From Patescibacteria group bacterium (GTDB taxonomy: Bacteria > Patescibacteriota > Microgenomatia > Levybacterales > UBA12049), in the NCBI GenBank assembly GCA_018900295.1, contig JAHIGH010000011.1, positions 1-8,837 of the forward strand: a stretch of DNA of 8,837 nucleotides, read 5' to 3'. Below are positions 1-6,386 of this stretch, one piece after another (position 1 is the stretch's first letter; every line of letters begins with the position of its first letter). Under the pieces are notes generated by a model. That model saw only the letters and a list, made by a program, of their open reading frames with translations, was not told the origin of the DNA and searched no databases. Made by a program: the position numbers and the translations under genes.

Positions 1-2
1 CA

Positions 3-704
3 ATCCTCTCCGATGTAGCCATTATTGGAGGACTCAATATTGACGGTAGCCTCATTCTGGCCAATAACGCCATCAACACCCTCGGAAGCAATTTGCAATT
101 ACAACCGCTCCGTCAAGCAAATCTTTCAATCATGGGAGACCTCTTAGTTATTGACACCGATGGCAATCTCAAAATCTCCGGCAACGCTAACTTCGCTAAA
201 GACGTTACAATAAAAGGCCAACTATCTGCAAATATTATCGCTCCCATCCCGGATTCTGATCTCATTATCAAATTAAACAATAATCAAAAAAAATCTGACT
301 CCAAATCCGCAATTCGTAATCCGCAATTCGTAATTCAAAATACTACAGGCAGTGCTGTCCTCACTGTCAATCAACTTGGTGACATTCACGCCTCAGGCTC
401 CGGAACTTTCTCTACCGTAGCTGCGAATTCCTTCAATATTATTCGGGGAGCGCAAGCCGACACTTCACTTGTCTCAACCATAGCTTCATCCTCTGCCGGA
501 ACCGCTGTCATAAAAACTTCTGAAACCGAAAGAACAATAATCAGCCCTTTTGTAACAAAAGACTCGTTAATATATCTAACCGCAACATCAAACACGGAAG
601 GACTTATACCATACATAGCTCGCCAAACAGAAAAAGATTTCACCATCGCCATCCCCTACACGATCAACAAAGACATCAAAATCAACTGGTGGATCATTAA
701 TTGA
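3..704 (+). CDS. C-terminal part of a large repetitive surface protein (5' end outside the window)
   Basis: The frame is open from base 3 to the TAA at 702-704, giving 233 residues with no internal stop. A TTG at 93 could be read as a start, but the frame runs through it without a break, so the gene is truncated by the window edge. The protein is rich in Ser, Thr, Asn, Gly and Ile with short beta-strand-like repeats (NIDGSLIL, NLKISGNANF, DVTIKGQLSANIIAPIP), as in beta-helical or fibre-like secreted proteins. The last 70 or so residues (SETERTIISPF, DSLIYLTATSNTEG, KDIKINWWIIN) match a C-terminal module I recognise from CPR giant surface proteins. Its function is unknown; adhesion or cell-envelope structure is an inference. 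It converges on the atp operon, 96 bases from the atpC stop. Confidence 0.8.
   Translation: MLSDVAIIGGLNIDGSLILANNAINTLGSNLQLQPLRQANLSIMGDLLVIDTDGNLKISGNANFAKDVTIKGQLSANIIAPIPDSDLIIKLNNNQKKSDSKSAIRNPQFVIQNTTGSAVLTVNQLGDIHASGSGTFSTVAANSFNIIRGAQADTSLVSTIASSSAGTAVIKTSETERTIISPFVTKDSLIYLTATSNTEGLIPYIARQTEKDFTIAIPYTINKDIKINWWIIN
304..336 (+). repeat. Heptad tandem repeat inside the surface-protein gene
   Basis: Alternating 7-base units AATCCGC and AATTCGT occur 4.7 times. Because 7 is not a multiple of 3, the units are read in three frames and give the protein run AIRNPQFVIQN. The segment interrupts the Ser/Thr-rich pattern on both sides. It resembles the 7-base arrays in the atp intergenic gaps, which suggests the same kind of repeat landed in coding DNA without breaking the frame. 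Confidence 0.75.
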
Positions 705-735
705 CATACCTCTATTATTTTTAATCTAGTAGCAT

Positions 736-770
736 GTCATCCTGAATGGAGCAAAGCGACTGAAGGATCT
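736..770. repeat. Short dispersed REP-like repeat in the convergent gap
   Basis: The unit runs from GTCATCCTGAATGG to CTGAAGGATCT, with ATCCT/AGGAT ends that can pair. It has the shape of widely scattered bacterial repeats beginning GTCATCCTGA. It fills most of the 96-base gap between the left surface gene and atpC, which converge here. No classic GC-stem plus T-run terminator is visible in the gap, so this hairpin may be the only candidate for ending either transcript. Confidence 0.55.
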
Positions 771-800
771 CTTCCCATTGATTATTTTTGATCTTGCATC

Positions 801-1067
801 TCATCCCATTATTCCCAGGTATACTGTAACTTTATTTTCATGCACACGCACAATTCCTTCTTCAATTTTGATCTCGCTTACACCACCATCAAGTTTACGG
901 ATCACGCAATTTTTATTGATAATTGATATAAAATTAGCATGCTCATACAGAACATCAAAAGTTCCTCGCGCATTGGAGGACGTAAACGACTTAACCTCTC
1001 CGTCAAAAAGCACCTTTTCCCGCTTCCGTATAACCAACATAATATTCTGCTTCTTCACATCGCTCAT
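801..1067 (-). CDS. atpC: F-type ATPase epsilon subunit, beta-sandwich domain only
   Basis: The 88-residue product is last in the operon. The segment IMLVIRKREKVLFDGEVKSF matches the first strands of F1 epsilon, and the remainder, ending IVRVHENKVTVYLGIMG, fits the N-terminal beta-sandwich that binds gamma and the c-ring. Family members usually have about 130-140 residues with a C-terminal helical hairpin; that domain, which carries autoinhibition in many bacteria, is absent. I chose the ATG at 1067. Upstream in-frame ATGs at 1103 and 1118 lie inside a mobile palindrome, and starting there would add element-coded residues (MHIIQMCKS). AGAGG lies 17 nt upstream of 1067, too far for a normal ribosome site, so the start is not certain. 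Identity as epsilon rests on position plus the strand pattern. Confidence 0.8.
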   Translation of the reverse strand: MSDVKKQNIMLVIRKREKVLFDGEVKSFTSSNARGTFDVLYEHANFISIINKNCVIRKLDGGVSEIKIEEGIVRVHENKVTVYLGIMG

Positions 1068-1090
1068 ATCAAAACTAAAATAATCCTCTA

Positions 1091-1215
1091 TGGACTTGCA
1101 CATTTGGATGATATGCAAGGCGCTGCCGAGGAGCGGAGTAAGACGTACTAAAATGTACGTCGTTGAGAACCGCAGGCAGCAACGCAGCAGATCGCCAAAT
1201 GGGCGAGTCCTGCTA
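1091..1215. mobile_element. Palindromic MITE-like element between atpD and atpC
   Basis: Near its ends are inverted repeats at 1092-1107 and 1195-1210 that match at 14 of 16 positions (GGACTTGCACATTTGG against GGACTCGCCCATTTGG). At the centre is a perfect 7-bp stem, GACGTAC/GTACGTC, around TAAAAT (1142-1161), and the arms between are partly complementary. The five bases CTCTA occur directly outside at 1086-1090 and 1216-1220, a possible target duplication. The element carries no gene. With these borders it supplies the TAG stop of atpD (1213-1215) and places extra ATGs in front of atpC. It is much more GC-rich than the neighbouring genes. The exact right border is less certain than the left. 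Confidence 0.7.
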
Positions 1216-2589
1216 CTCTAGCGCTTCCTTCGCGCTGCCAATATACAGCAACTTCTCCTCAGACAAAGAATCATAGGTACCCCTTAAAATAGCCTCAACA
1301 TCCTCAATAACCGTCTTCAGGGGTACATACGCGCCTTTCTTGCCTGTTTGTTTCTCTATCACAAAAAAATTTTGTGTCATATAATTACGCAAAAGTCGGG
1401 AGCGGCGAAAATCAATTTTATCCTCATCTGATAATTCCGATTCGCCAACCAATGAAACCAGTCGCTCCAGTGAAACAGCTTTCTTAAGAAGATTCTGTAC
1501 CATTACAAAGGCATTAAAATGCACTTCCCCTGCGATATTAACGCACAACGCTGATGAAGTTGAAAGTAACATATCTATTGCCGGTAAAAACCCTTCCTGG
1601 TATTTACTTCTGGAAATAACAACCGACGAATCAAGATATGGCAATACTGACTGAACCGCCTGGTCTAAAATATCATCATTTGGCACATAAATTGCCTCAA
1701 TCGTGCTGATATAATTATTCTTAGTGGACGAAAGACGCTCATGGAACATGGCCATCTCCGAATTAAGGGTCGCCTGATAACCATCTTCAGAAGGTATATT
1801 GCTCATAAGAAGTGACAACTCATTTCCTGCCTGAGCAAAACGAAAAATATTATCAATAAAAAAAAGGACATTTTTACCTCGCTCATCTCTAAAATATTCC
1901 GCGATAGTTATAGCTCCATAACCGGTCAAAAAACGAATTGCGGGATTCTCGCTCATCGGACCGTACACCAAAGATACGGTATTCAAAACGCCTTCCTCAG
2001 CCAAAGCTTCATATAACTCCTGACCTTCACGAATACGCTCACCAATACCGGCAAAAACAGAAATGCTTTCATTTTTTGAAAGCATCACTATATTATGAAT
2101 AATTTCAGTCAGAAGAACGGTCTTCCCCACCCCGGCGCCTCCGAAAAACCCAAGCTTGCCGCCTTTTATAAGAGGGCAAAAAAAATCAATAACCTTTATT
2201 CCTGTCTCAAGAATTTCCTGATGGGTAGTAATACTTGAATAATCCAAAGTCTTCCTATATATAGATCTCTCATCAAATGAATCAATCTCGCCTTTTCCGT
2301 CAATCGGATCTCCAAAAACATTCATTACCCTGCCCAACACACCATCGCCAACCCTGATATGGATCGGCCTGTTAGTATTGATAACCTTGCTATTCCTGTA
2401 TAAATGCCTTGTTGGAGTAAGCAGGAAACAATAATATGTTGTTTCATTCTTTGAGTTATAAACCTGCATTTTAACATTCGGATCATTTTCAAGAACTAAA
2501 ATATCGTATAAAGACGGATGATCCGTCACGAAAGAAACTTCAACTATATGTCCGATTACGCTTTTTACTTTACCCGTTGGATTCAACAT
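1213..2589 (-). CDS. atpD: F-type ATPase catalytic beta subunit (divergent)
   Basis: The 458-residue product is close to the family norm of 460-480. In order: N-terminal beta-barrel (1-80), nucleotide-binding domain with P-loop GGAGVGKT (150-157), catalytic Glu184 and Arg185 in GIGERIREG, Walker B VLFFIDN with Asp246, the RFAQAG and PSEDGYQATL motifs, and a C-terminal helical domain with ESELSDED (383-390) where the family has DELSEED. The ATP hydrolysis machinery therefore looks intact. Differences: the adenine-packing Tyr in the family's GIYPAVDPLDSTSR is Leu335 here (GFLPAIDMLLSTSS), and the end of that motif is not kept. The stop falls at the border of the downstream palindrome. AAGGGAG (2594-2600) is a clear ribosome site 4 nt before the ATG. 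The gene follows atpG by 19 nt. Confidence 0.95.
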   Translation of the reverse strand: MLNPTGKVKSVIGHIVEVSFVTDHPSLYDILVLENDPNVKMQVYNSKNETTYYCFLLTPTRHLYRNSKVINTNRPIHIRVGDGVLGRVMNVFGDPIDGKGEIDSFDERSIYRKTLDYSSITTHQEILETGIKVIDFFCPLIKGGKLGFFGGAGVGKTVLLTEIIHNIVMLSKNESISVFAGIGERIREGQELYEALAEEGVLNTVSLVYGPMSENPAIRFLTGYGAITIAEYFRDERGKNVLFFIDNIFRFAQAGNELSLLMSNIPSEDGYQATLNSEMAMFHERLSSTKNNYISTIEAIYVPNDDILDQAVQSVLPYLDSSVVISRSKYQEGFLPAIDMLLSTSSALCVNIAGEVHFNAFVMVQNLLKKAVSLERLVSLVGESELSDEDKIDFRRSRLLRNYMTQNFFVIEKQTGKKGAYVPLKTVIEDVEAILRGTYDSLSEEKLLYIGSAKEALE

Positions 2590-2593
2590 ATAT

Positions 2594-2600
2594 CTCCCTT
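2594..2600 (-). promoter_or_regulatory. Ribosome binding site of atpD
   Basis: AAGGGAG on the minus strand, four bases before the ATG at 2589. It is one of the clearest Shine-Dalgarno sites in the operon and fixes the beta start. Confidence 0.7.
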
Positions 2601-2608
2601 CTTACATC

Positions 2609-3481
2609 TTACGTCCGTTTCCACATTAATATTCCTGTCATTGAATTTAATTGTTGTTTATTTTTTGTTTGGTGTTGCCAAAACCGTTGTTTAATTTCAA
2701 GCTTAGCAAGACCTTTCTTAATATTCTCTGTAGCCTGGTCCAGGGTAACCATACGGGAAGCAAATTTGGAAAGCTGTGATTCATGTACTGTTTGCTCAAA
2801 AATTGAACTAAAAATCTCTCTCTCAAAATACTCAATAATTTTATCCAGTGAAGGCTCAAAAATATATTTATTTTTTTGCACACTGCTGGCCGAAGCCCCT
2901 GATGTACTCTCTGAAATCACAAAAGCAGTGGGAGTTTGACGCACAAGCGTCTGGAATTTTGGATGAAAAATTATAATTTTCTCATACGCGGCAATATGAA
3001 GAACTACGGGCTTAAATAATTTCATATCCATACTCATATCCGGAAAATCAAAAAATGTATACGCAGCTTCCGGCATATATTTATCCAATAAATTTTTCCC
3101 GATCCTTCCGATAACGACCACATCGCATTTCTCGCGATCATAACTCTCTTTAAAAAGAGCGTAAGTATTTTTCACGATATCTCCATAAAAACTTGCATTT
3201 GTAGAGAAAAAAACAAAAACTGTCTTACCGTTTGTTTTAAGAAAAGAAGCACTTAAATCATGAAGCTTCTTCTTCGACAATAATCTTTTAATTTCCCTTT
3301 TATAACTCATCTTAATTTCATTATAAAGACTGGTAAGTTCGGCAAGAAAATCCCGTCTCTCTAAAACAGCATCCCGGATCCGGCGCATATTATTTGCGGC
3401 AATTTCTTCATAAACACTTATAAAATCCCTCATCGACTTCATTGCTTCAATATCATTTGCTGTTCTTTTTGCGTTAATCAT
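2609..3481 (-). CDS. atpG: F-type ATPase gamma subunit (central shaft)
   Basis: The 290-residue product forms the rotor shaft inside the alpha3-beta3 head. The N-terminal helix shows the family pattern in AMKSMRDF...YEEIAANNMRRI (family: ITKAMEMVAASKMRR). STNASFYGDIVKN matches the family SSDRGLCGGLN strand-turn. NKYIFEPS followed by LSKFASRMVTLDQATENI is the conserved C-terminal helix. The last 25 residues diverge from the usual RQAxITxEIxEI ending. The start codon overlaps the atpA stop in ATGA, implying translational coupling, and the length is normal. The identity is firm from the N- and C-terminal helices plus its place between alpha and beta. Confidence 0.93.
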   Translation of the reverse strand: MINAKRTANDIEAMKSMRDFISVYEEIAANNMRRIRDAVLERRDFLAELTSLYNEIKMSYKREIKRLLSKKKLHDLSASFLKTNGKTVFVFFSTNASFYGDIVKNTYALFKESYDREKCDVVVIGRIGKNLLDKYMPEAAYTFFDFPDMSMDMKLFKPVVLHIAAYEKIIIFHPKFQTLVRQTPTAFVISESTSGASASSVQKNKYIFEPSLDKIIEYFEREIFSSIFEQTVHESQLSKFASRMVTLDQATENIKKGLAKLEIKQRFWQHQTKNKQQLNSMTGILMWKRT

Positions 3482-4950
3482 ATTTGTTGTTGAGTCTTCT
3501 CCATCAAGCCGCTCTTTATTATCTTATTCAAAAAATCATTCAATGTCGACGCCGATGAAACTATATCATTAACGCAACCGCGAAAAGAATCATCTGTTTC
3601 ATAAACACGCATAAGTTCAAGAATATCCTTTTTCATCACACCTGCTGTTACATCCTTCCATTTATTCTGCCAGATCAATGCGAAAACAAAAACCTGAAAT
3701 CCGGAAGGAATGATCAAAGACGAAGGCTGATTAAAGAACTCTATAATCCGTGTCTCCATTTCCAGCACTCGCCTGACAGTCAAAGTAGCTTCTTCGCCAA
3801 AATGGGTAAAATTTCTAAGACGTTGGGCATAGGTAAAAAAAGAATTCAACTCACGATTAATATCCCGCCGCAGCATATCCTGCACCTGCTTTCCGACACG
3901 GGTAACAGAAAGAAACGGATTTATAGCCGGCCGCCTGCCTTGCATAAAAAAATCAATATCAAAAAAAATATGCCCATCGGCCATAGACATAATATTTGTC
4001 TGGATATATCCGGAAAGATCACCCTGTTCTGTCTCTACCACCACAAAAACTGTTATTGATGCATCTCCGTTGGCAGTAATAAAATTACCTGCCCTCTCTA
4101 ACAATTGGGAATGTACATAAAAAATATCTGCGGGATAAGAATTACGGCCGGGAAAACGACCCGATAGAAGCGAAATCTCTCTGTAAAATCTCGCGTGTGT
4201 AACCAAATCATCCAAAACCAGAAAAACTTCTTTTCCCTGATCACGAAAATACTCCGCGATTGCCATTGCGCTATAAGGCGTCAAATAAATCAAACTGGCC
4301 GGATCATGCGAAAATGTAGCCACTATAATAGTATTATTTTGTATATTATTAGCGGCAAAATATTCTTCTATACGCTTAATATCTGCTTTTTTCTTACCGA
4401 TACCTGCATAAATACAAATAGTTCCCGCTCTTGCTTGAAGCAATATGGCCTGAAGAGTAAAAGTAGTTTTTCCGATCTTTCTGTCTCCGATAACCAGCTG
4501 ACGCTGGCCGCGGCCTAAAGGAACTACCATATCTACCAAAGCTACTCCTGTCTCAAATGAACGACTAATTCGTTTTCTCCTGCTGATATCCCAGGCAGCG
4601 TTGTTCAATGATACAAGCGCTGAGGGTTTTTTCATATATTGATCAGAATCCAATGGTACACCAAAAGGATCAATTACCATGCCAAGAAGTGATTCTCCAA
4701 CAGGTATGGTCAAAGATTGGTCTGTTCGGGAAACACGCATTCGTGCCTTAAGTGAAGTTCTCAAAAAAACCATAACCTCTATACTCTCACCATCAAATGA
4801 TAAAACTTCACCAAAATTATTATCTTCAAAAACAACCAATTCACCGACGCGAACGGATGGAAGTCCTGCGACATAAACAATAAATCCATTTACTCTTAAT
4901 ATATAACCGATTTCTTTATGTTCTGTAAGATAATCATTGAACGCCTTCAT
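3478..4950 (-). CDS. atpA: F-type ATPase non-catalytic alpha subunit, short N-terminus
   Basis: The 490-residue product (family about 500-515) has a beta-barrel (15-95), P-loop GDRKIGKT (155-162), Walker B FLVLDD (243-248), FPGRNSYPADIFYVHSQLLERAG (first part near 266), and SVTRVG (348-353) with the arginine finger at Arg351. Gln of the family's GDRQTGKT is Lys here, at a non-catalytic site. The N-terminal helix of about 15-20 residues that binds delta is largely missing. The ATG at 4950 must be near the true start because an in-frame TAA lies at 4972-4974. No Shine-Dalgarno site precedes it; a heptad repeat occupies that position. It overlaps atpG by 4 nt. Confidence 0.95.
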   Translation of the reverse strand: MKAFNDYLTEHKEIGYILRVNGFIVYVAGLPSVRVGELVVFEDNNFGEVLSFDGESIEVMVFLRTSLKARMRVSRTDQSLTIPVGESLLGMVIDPFGVPLDSDQYMKKPSALVSLNNAAWDISRRKRISRSFETGVALVDMVVPLGRGQRQLVIGDRKIGKTTFTLQAILLQARAGTICIYAGIGKKKADIKRIEEYFAANNIQNNTIIVATFSHDPASLIYLTPYSAMAIAEYFRDQGKEVFLVLDDLVTHARFYREISLLSGRFPGRNSYPADIFYVHSQLLERAGNFITANGDASITVFVVVETEQGDLSGYIQTNIMSMADGHIFFDIDFFMQGRRPAINPFLSVTRVGKQVQDMLRRDINRELNSFFTYAQRLRNFTHFGEEATLTVRRVLEMETRIIEFFNQPSSLIIPSGFQVFVFALIWQNKWKDVTAGVMKKDILELMRVYETDDSFRGCVNDIVSSASTLNDFLNKIIKSGLMEKTQQQI

Positions 4951-4952
4951 AT

Positions 4953-4985
4953 AGTCTTTAGTCTTTAGTCTTTAGTCTTTAGTCT
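4953..4985 (-). repeat. Heptad tandem repeat before atpA
   Basis: 4.7 copies of AGTCTTT (AAAGACT in the mRNA sense) fill most of the 61-base gap between atpH and atpA. They take the place where a ribosome site would be and contain an in-frame stop upstream of the atpA ATG. The copies are identical, so the array is probably young or kept uniform. Confidence 0.9.
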
Positions 4986-5011
4986 AACAGCTAATGACCA
5001 ACGACTAACGT

Positions 5012-5500
5012 CTATCCCAGCCTCAGATCTCCTTTATCAAAAATCCCCTGCAGATTTTTCCGCAAAGTCAAATCATAAAATCTCCCGTTATACATGATCA
5101 TTGCCCCTCCCAAAACACTCCTATCCAAAGACAAATCAAGGAGAATTCCTGCTGCAAGATTTTGCCGTGCCCATCGCGAAATATTATCAATTACTGCCTC
5201 ACTGGGCTCAAAAGCCAAAGTAAGCTGTAACATTGGAAGAGAGCATATTGTTTTATATACGCTTAAAAAAAGAGCATTTATTTCTTCTCTCTTAGAAAGA
5301 GTATCCCGTTGAATGAGCTTACGCATGACCGTAGCAACTCTGATACGAACTGTTTTCTCTAAAGCATCTTTAAGCATATCTTTATCAACATAATATATAC
5401 TCTGCAATAATAAATCCATTTCTTCATCAAACTTAACAAGATCATCAGTTGTTCGAATAAGCTCGATCAAGTCCTGATATTTCTTTATTTTATCTTCCAT
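5012..5500 (-). CDS. atpH: F-type ATPase delta subunit (stator hinge)
   Basis: The 162-residue product is slightly shorter than the usual 175-180. It joins the head of alpha to the b stalk. The mostly helical N-terminal domain spans about residues 1-100. The C-terminal segment LLDLSLDRSVLGGAMIMYNGRFYDLTLRKNL carries the family hallmark (family: VDPSLIGGVVIRVGDRVIDGSVRGKL). A good ribosome site AGAGG lies 6 nt before the ATG (5507-5511). The gene sits between b and alpha, as in standard atp operons. The N-terminal domain is too divergent to recognise alone; the C-terminus and position make the call. Confidence 0.9.
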   Translation of the reverse strand: MEDKIKKYQDLIELIRTTDDLVKFDEEMDLLLQSIYYVDKDMLKDALEKTVRIRVATVMRKLIQRDTLSKREEINALFLSVYKTICSLPMLQLTLAFEPSEAVIDNISRWARQNLAAGILLDLSLDRSVLGGAMIMYNGRFYDLTLRKNLQGIFDKGDLRLG

Positions 5501-5532
5501 AATGATCCTCTAAAAAAATTTGCCTTTTCCGC

Positions 5533-5567
5533 TTTGATCTTTGATCTTTGATTTTTGATTTTTGATT
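5533..5567 (-). repeat. Heptad tandem repeat between atpF and atpH
   Basis: Five 7-base units: TTTGATC twice, then TTTGATT three times. In the mRNA they read AATCAAA and GATCAAA, starting five bases after the atpF stop codon. They are separated from the atpH ribosome site by a short unique stretch. Confidence 0.9.
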
Positions 5568-5571
5568 TTTA

Positions 5572-6291
5572 TTAGATCCAGCTCTCCATATCAACCTTCA
5601 ATTGGACCAGGGCTTTTTGAACCAGATCTTCATGATCCTTCATAGACAAAGACCTACTCAAAACATTACCGGTAAGAGTATGTATGATATCGAAAACCCG
5701 TCTATCTACTTTCTTCATTTGATCTACTTTGTAATCTTCTATATGCTTTTGAGTCTTTTTGTACTCTTCTGCAATTTTACCCTCCAGCTCTTTATGCATA
5801 TATATCCTCTCACTCTCAAGAGCCTCCCGAAATTCTCCAATAATTACCAGACTATGATTCTCCATATCTTTAGTAATAATTTTAAATTGTTGCTCTACGT
5901 CGCTACGCAGATCTGTAATAAATTTCTCATACAATAAAACAGCTTCTTTACTGCGATTCCCCAACTGTTCTTCATACTTTTTACTTGCAGCTTTATAATC
6001 GGAAGAGAATTGAGATGTTGCCTCATCACTAAAAACTTGCGCGCCTTTAATAATCAGCTGTGCTTTATCAATAGCTTCCTGAATAATTTTCAATCCTTTC
6101 TCATGGGACTGTTGTAAGAGCTCGCCTGAATGATCACGAATTTTATTTTGAAGAAATACTTTATCTTTTTCGCTCCTGCCAAGTTTTATCAGAAGAAAAA
6201 TATAGGAAATCGCGACAACCGCCAACGAAAACGAAAGAATCGCGATCGGACCAAAAATAAAAAGAAACTCCGTAGGCAGAACAGAATTCAT
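5572..6291 (-). CDS. atpF: F-type ATPase b subunit (peripheral stalk), extended
   Basis: The 239-residue product has one N-terminal membrane helix (about 8-36), then a long charged helical region (40-195) compatible with a coiled coil, then a C-terminal segment VFDIIHTLTGNVLSRSLSMKDHEDLVQKAL (199-228) that matches the delta-binding end of bacterial b. Typical b proteins have about 155-170 residues, so the stalk is roughly 70 longer. Presence of b and delta means a stator is still built even though no subunit a gene is in the operon. No clear ribosome site precedes the ATG. It lies 95 bases after the c-like gene, with heptad repeats in the gap. Confidence 0.88.
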   Translation of the reverse strand: MNSVLPTEFLFIFGPIAILSFSLAVVAISYIFLLIKLGRSEKDKVFLQNKIRDHSGELLQQSHEKGLKIIQEAIDKAQLIIKGAQVFSDEATSQFSSDYKAASKKYEEQLGNRSKEAVLLYEKFITDLRSDVEQQFKIITKDMENHSLVIIGEFREALESERIYMHKELEGKIAEEYKKTQKHIEDYKVDQMKKVDRRVFDIIHTLTGNVLSRSLSMKDHEDLVQKALVQLKVDMESWI

Positions 6292-6323
6292 AGTATTTTA
6301 TCAATTATAATATAAAACTCGTA

Positions 6324-6380
6324 TTTTTTCATTTTTAATTTTTCATTTTATTTTTGATCTTTGATTTTTGATTTTTGATC
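6324..6380 (-). repeat. Heptad repeats between the c-like gene and atpF
   Basis: Four clear units (TTTGATC, TTTGATT, TTTGATT, TTTGATC; 6353-6380) are preceded by looser 7-base-spaced variants (TTTTTCA, TTTTTAA) back to about 6324. It is the same family as the array at 5533-5567 and again starts just after a stop codon (the c-like gene ends at 6387). Confidence 0.82.
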
Positions 6381-6386
6381 TTATTA

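Noticed and set aside
1068..1118. Longer epsilon starting at ATG 1118 or 1103
   Set aside because: These starts lie in the palindromic element and add residues with no match to epsilon; the start at 1067 gives the normal N-terminal length.
778..1151. Plus-strand reading frames opposite atpC
   Set aside because: They lie antisense to a gene with clear epsilon features, cross the palindrome and show no protein-like pattern.
4953..6380. CRISPR array
   Set aside because: The repeats are 7 bases long and contiguous with no spacers.
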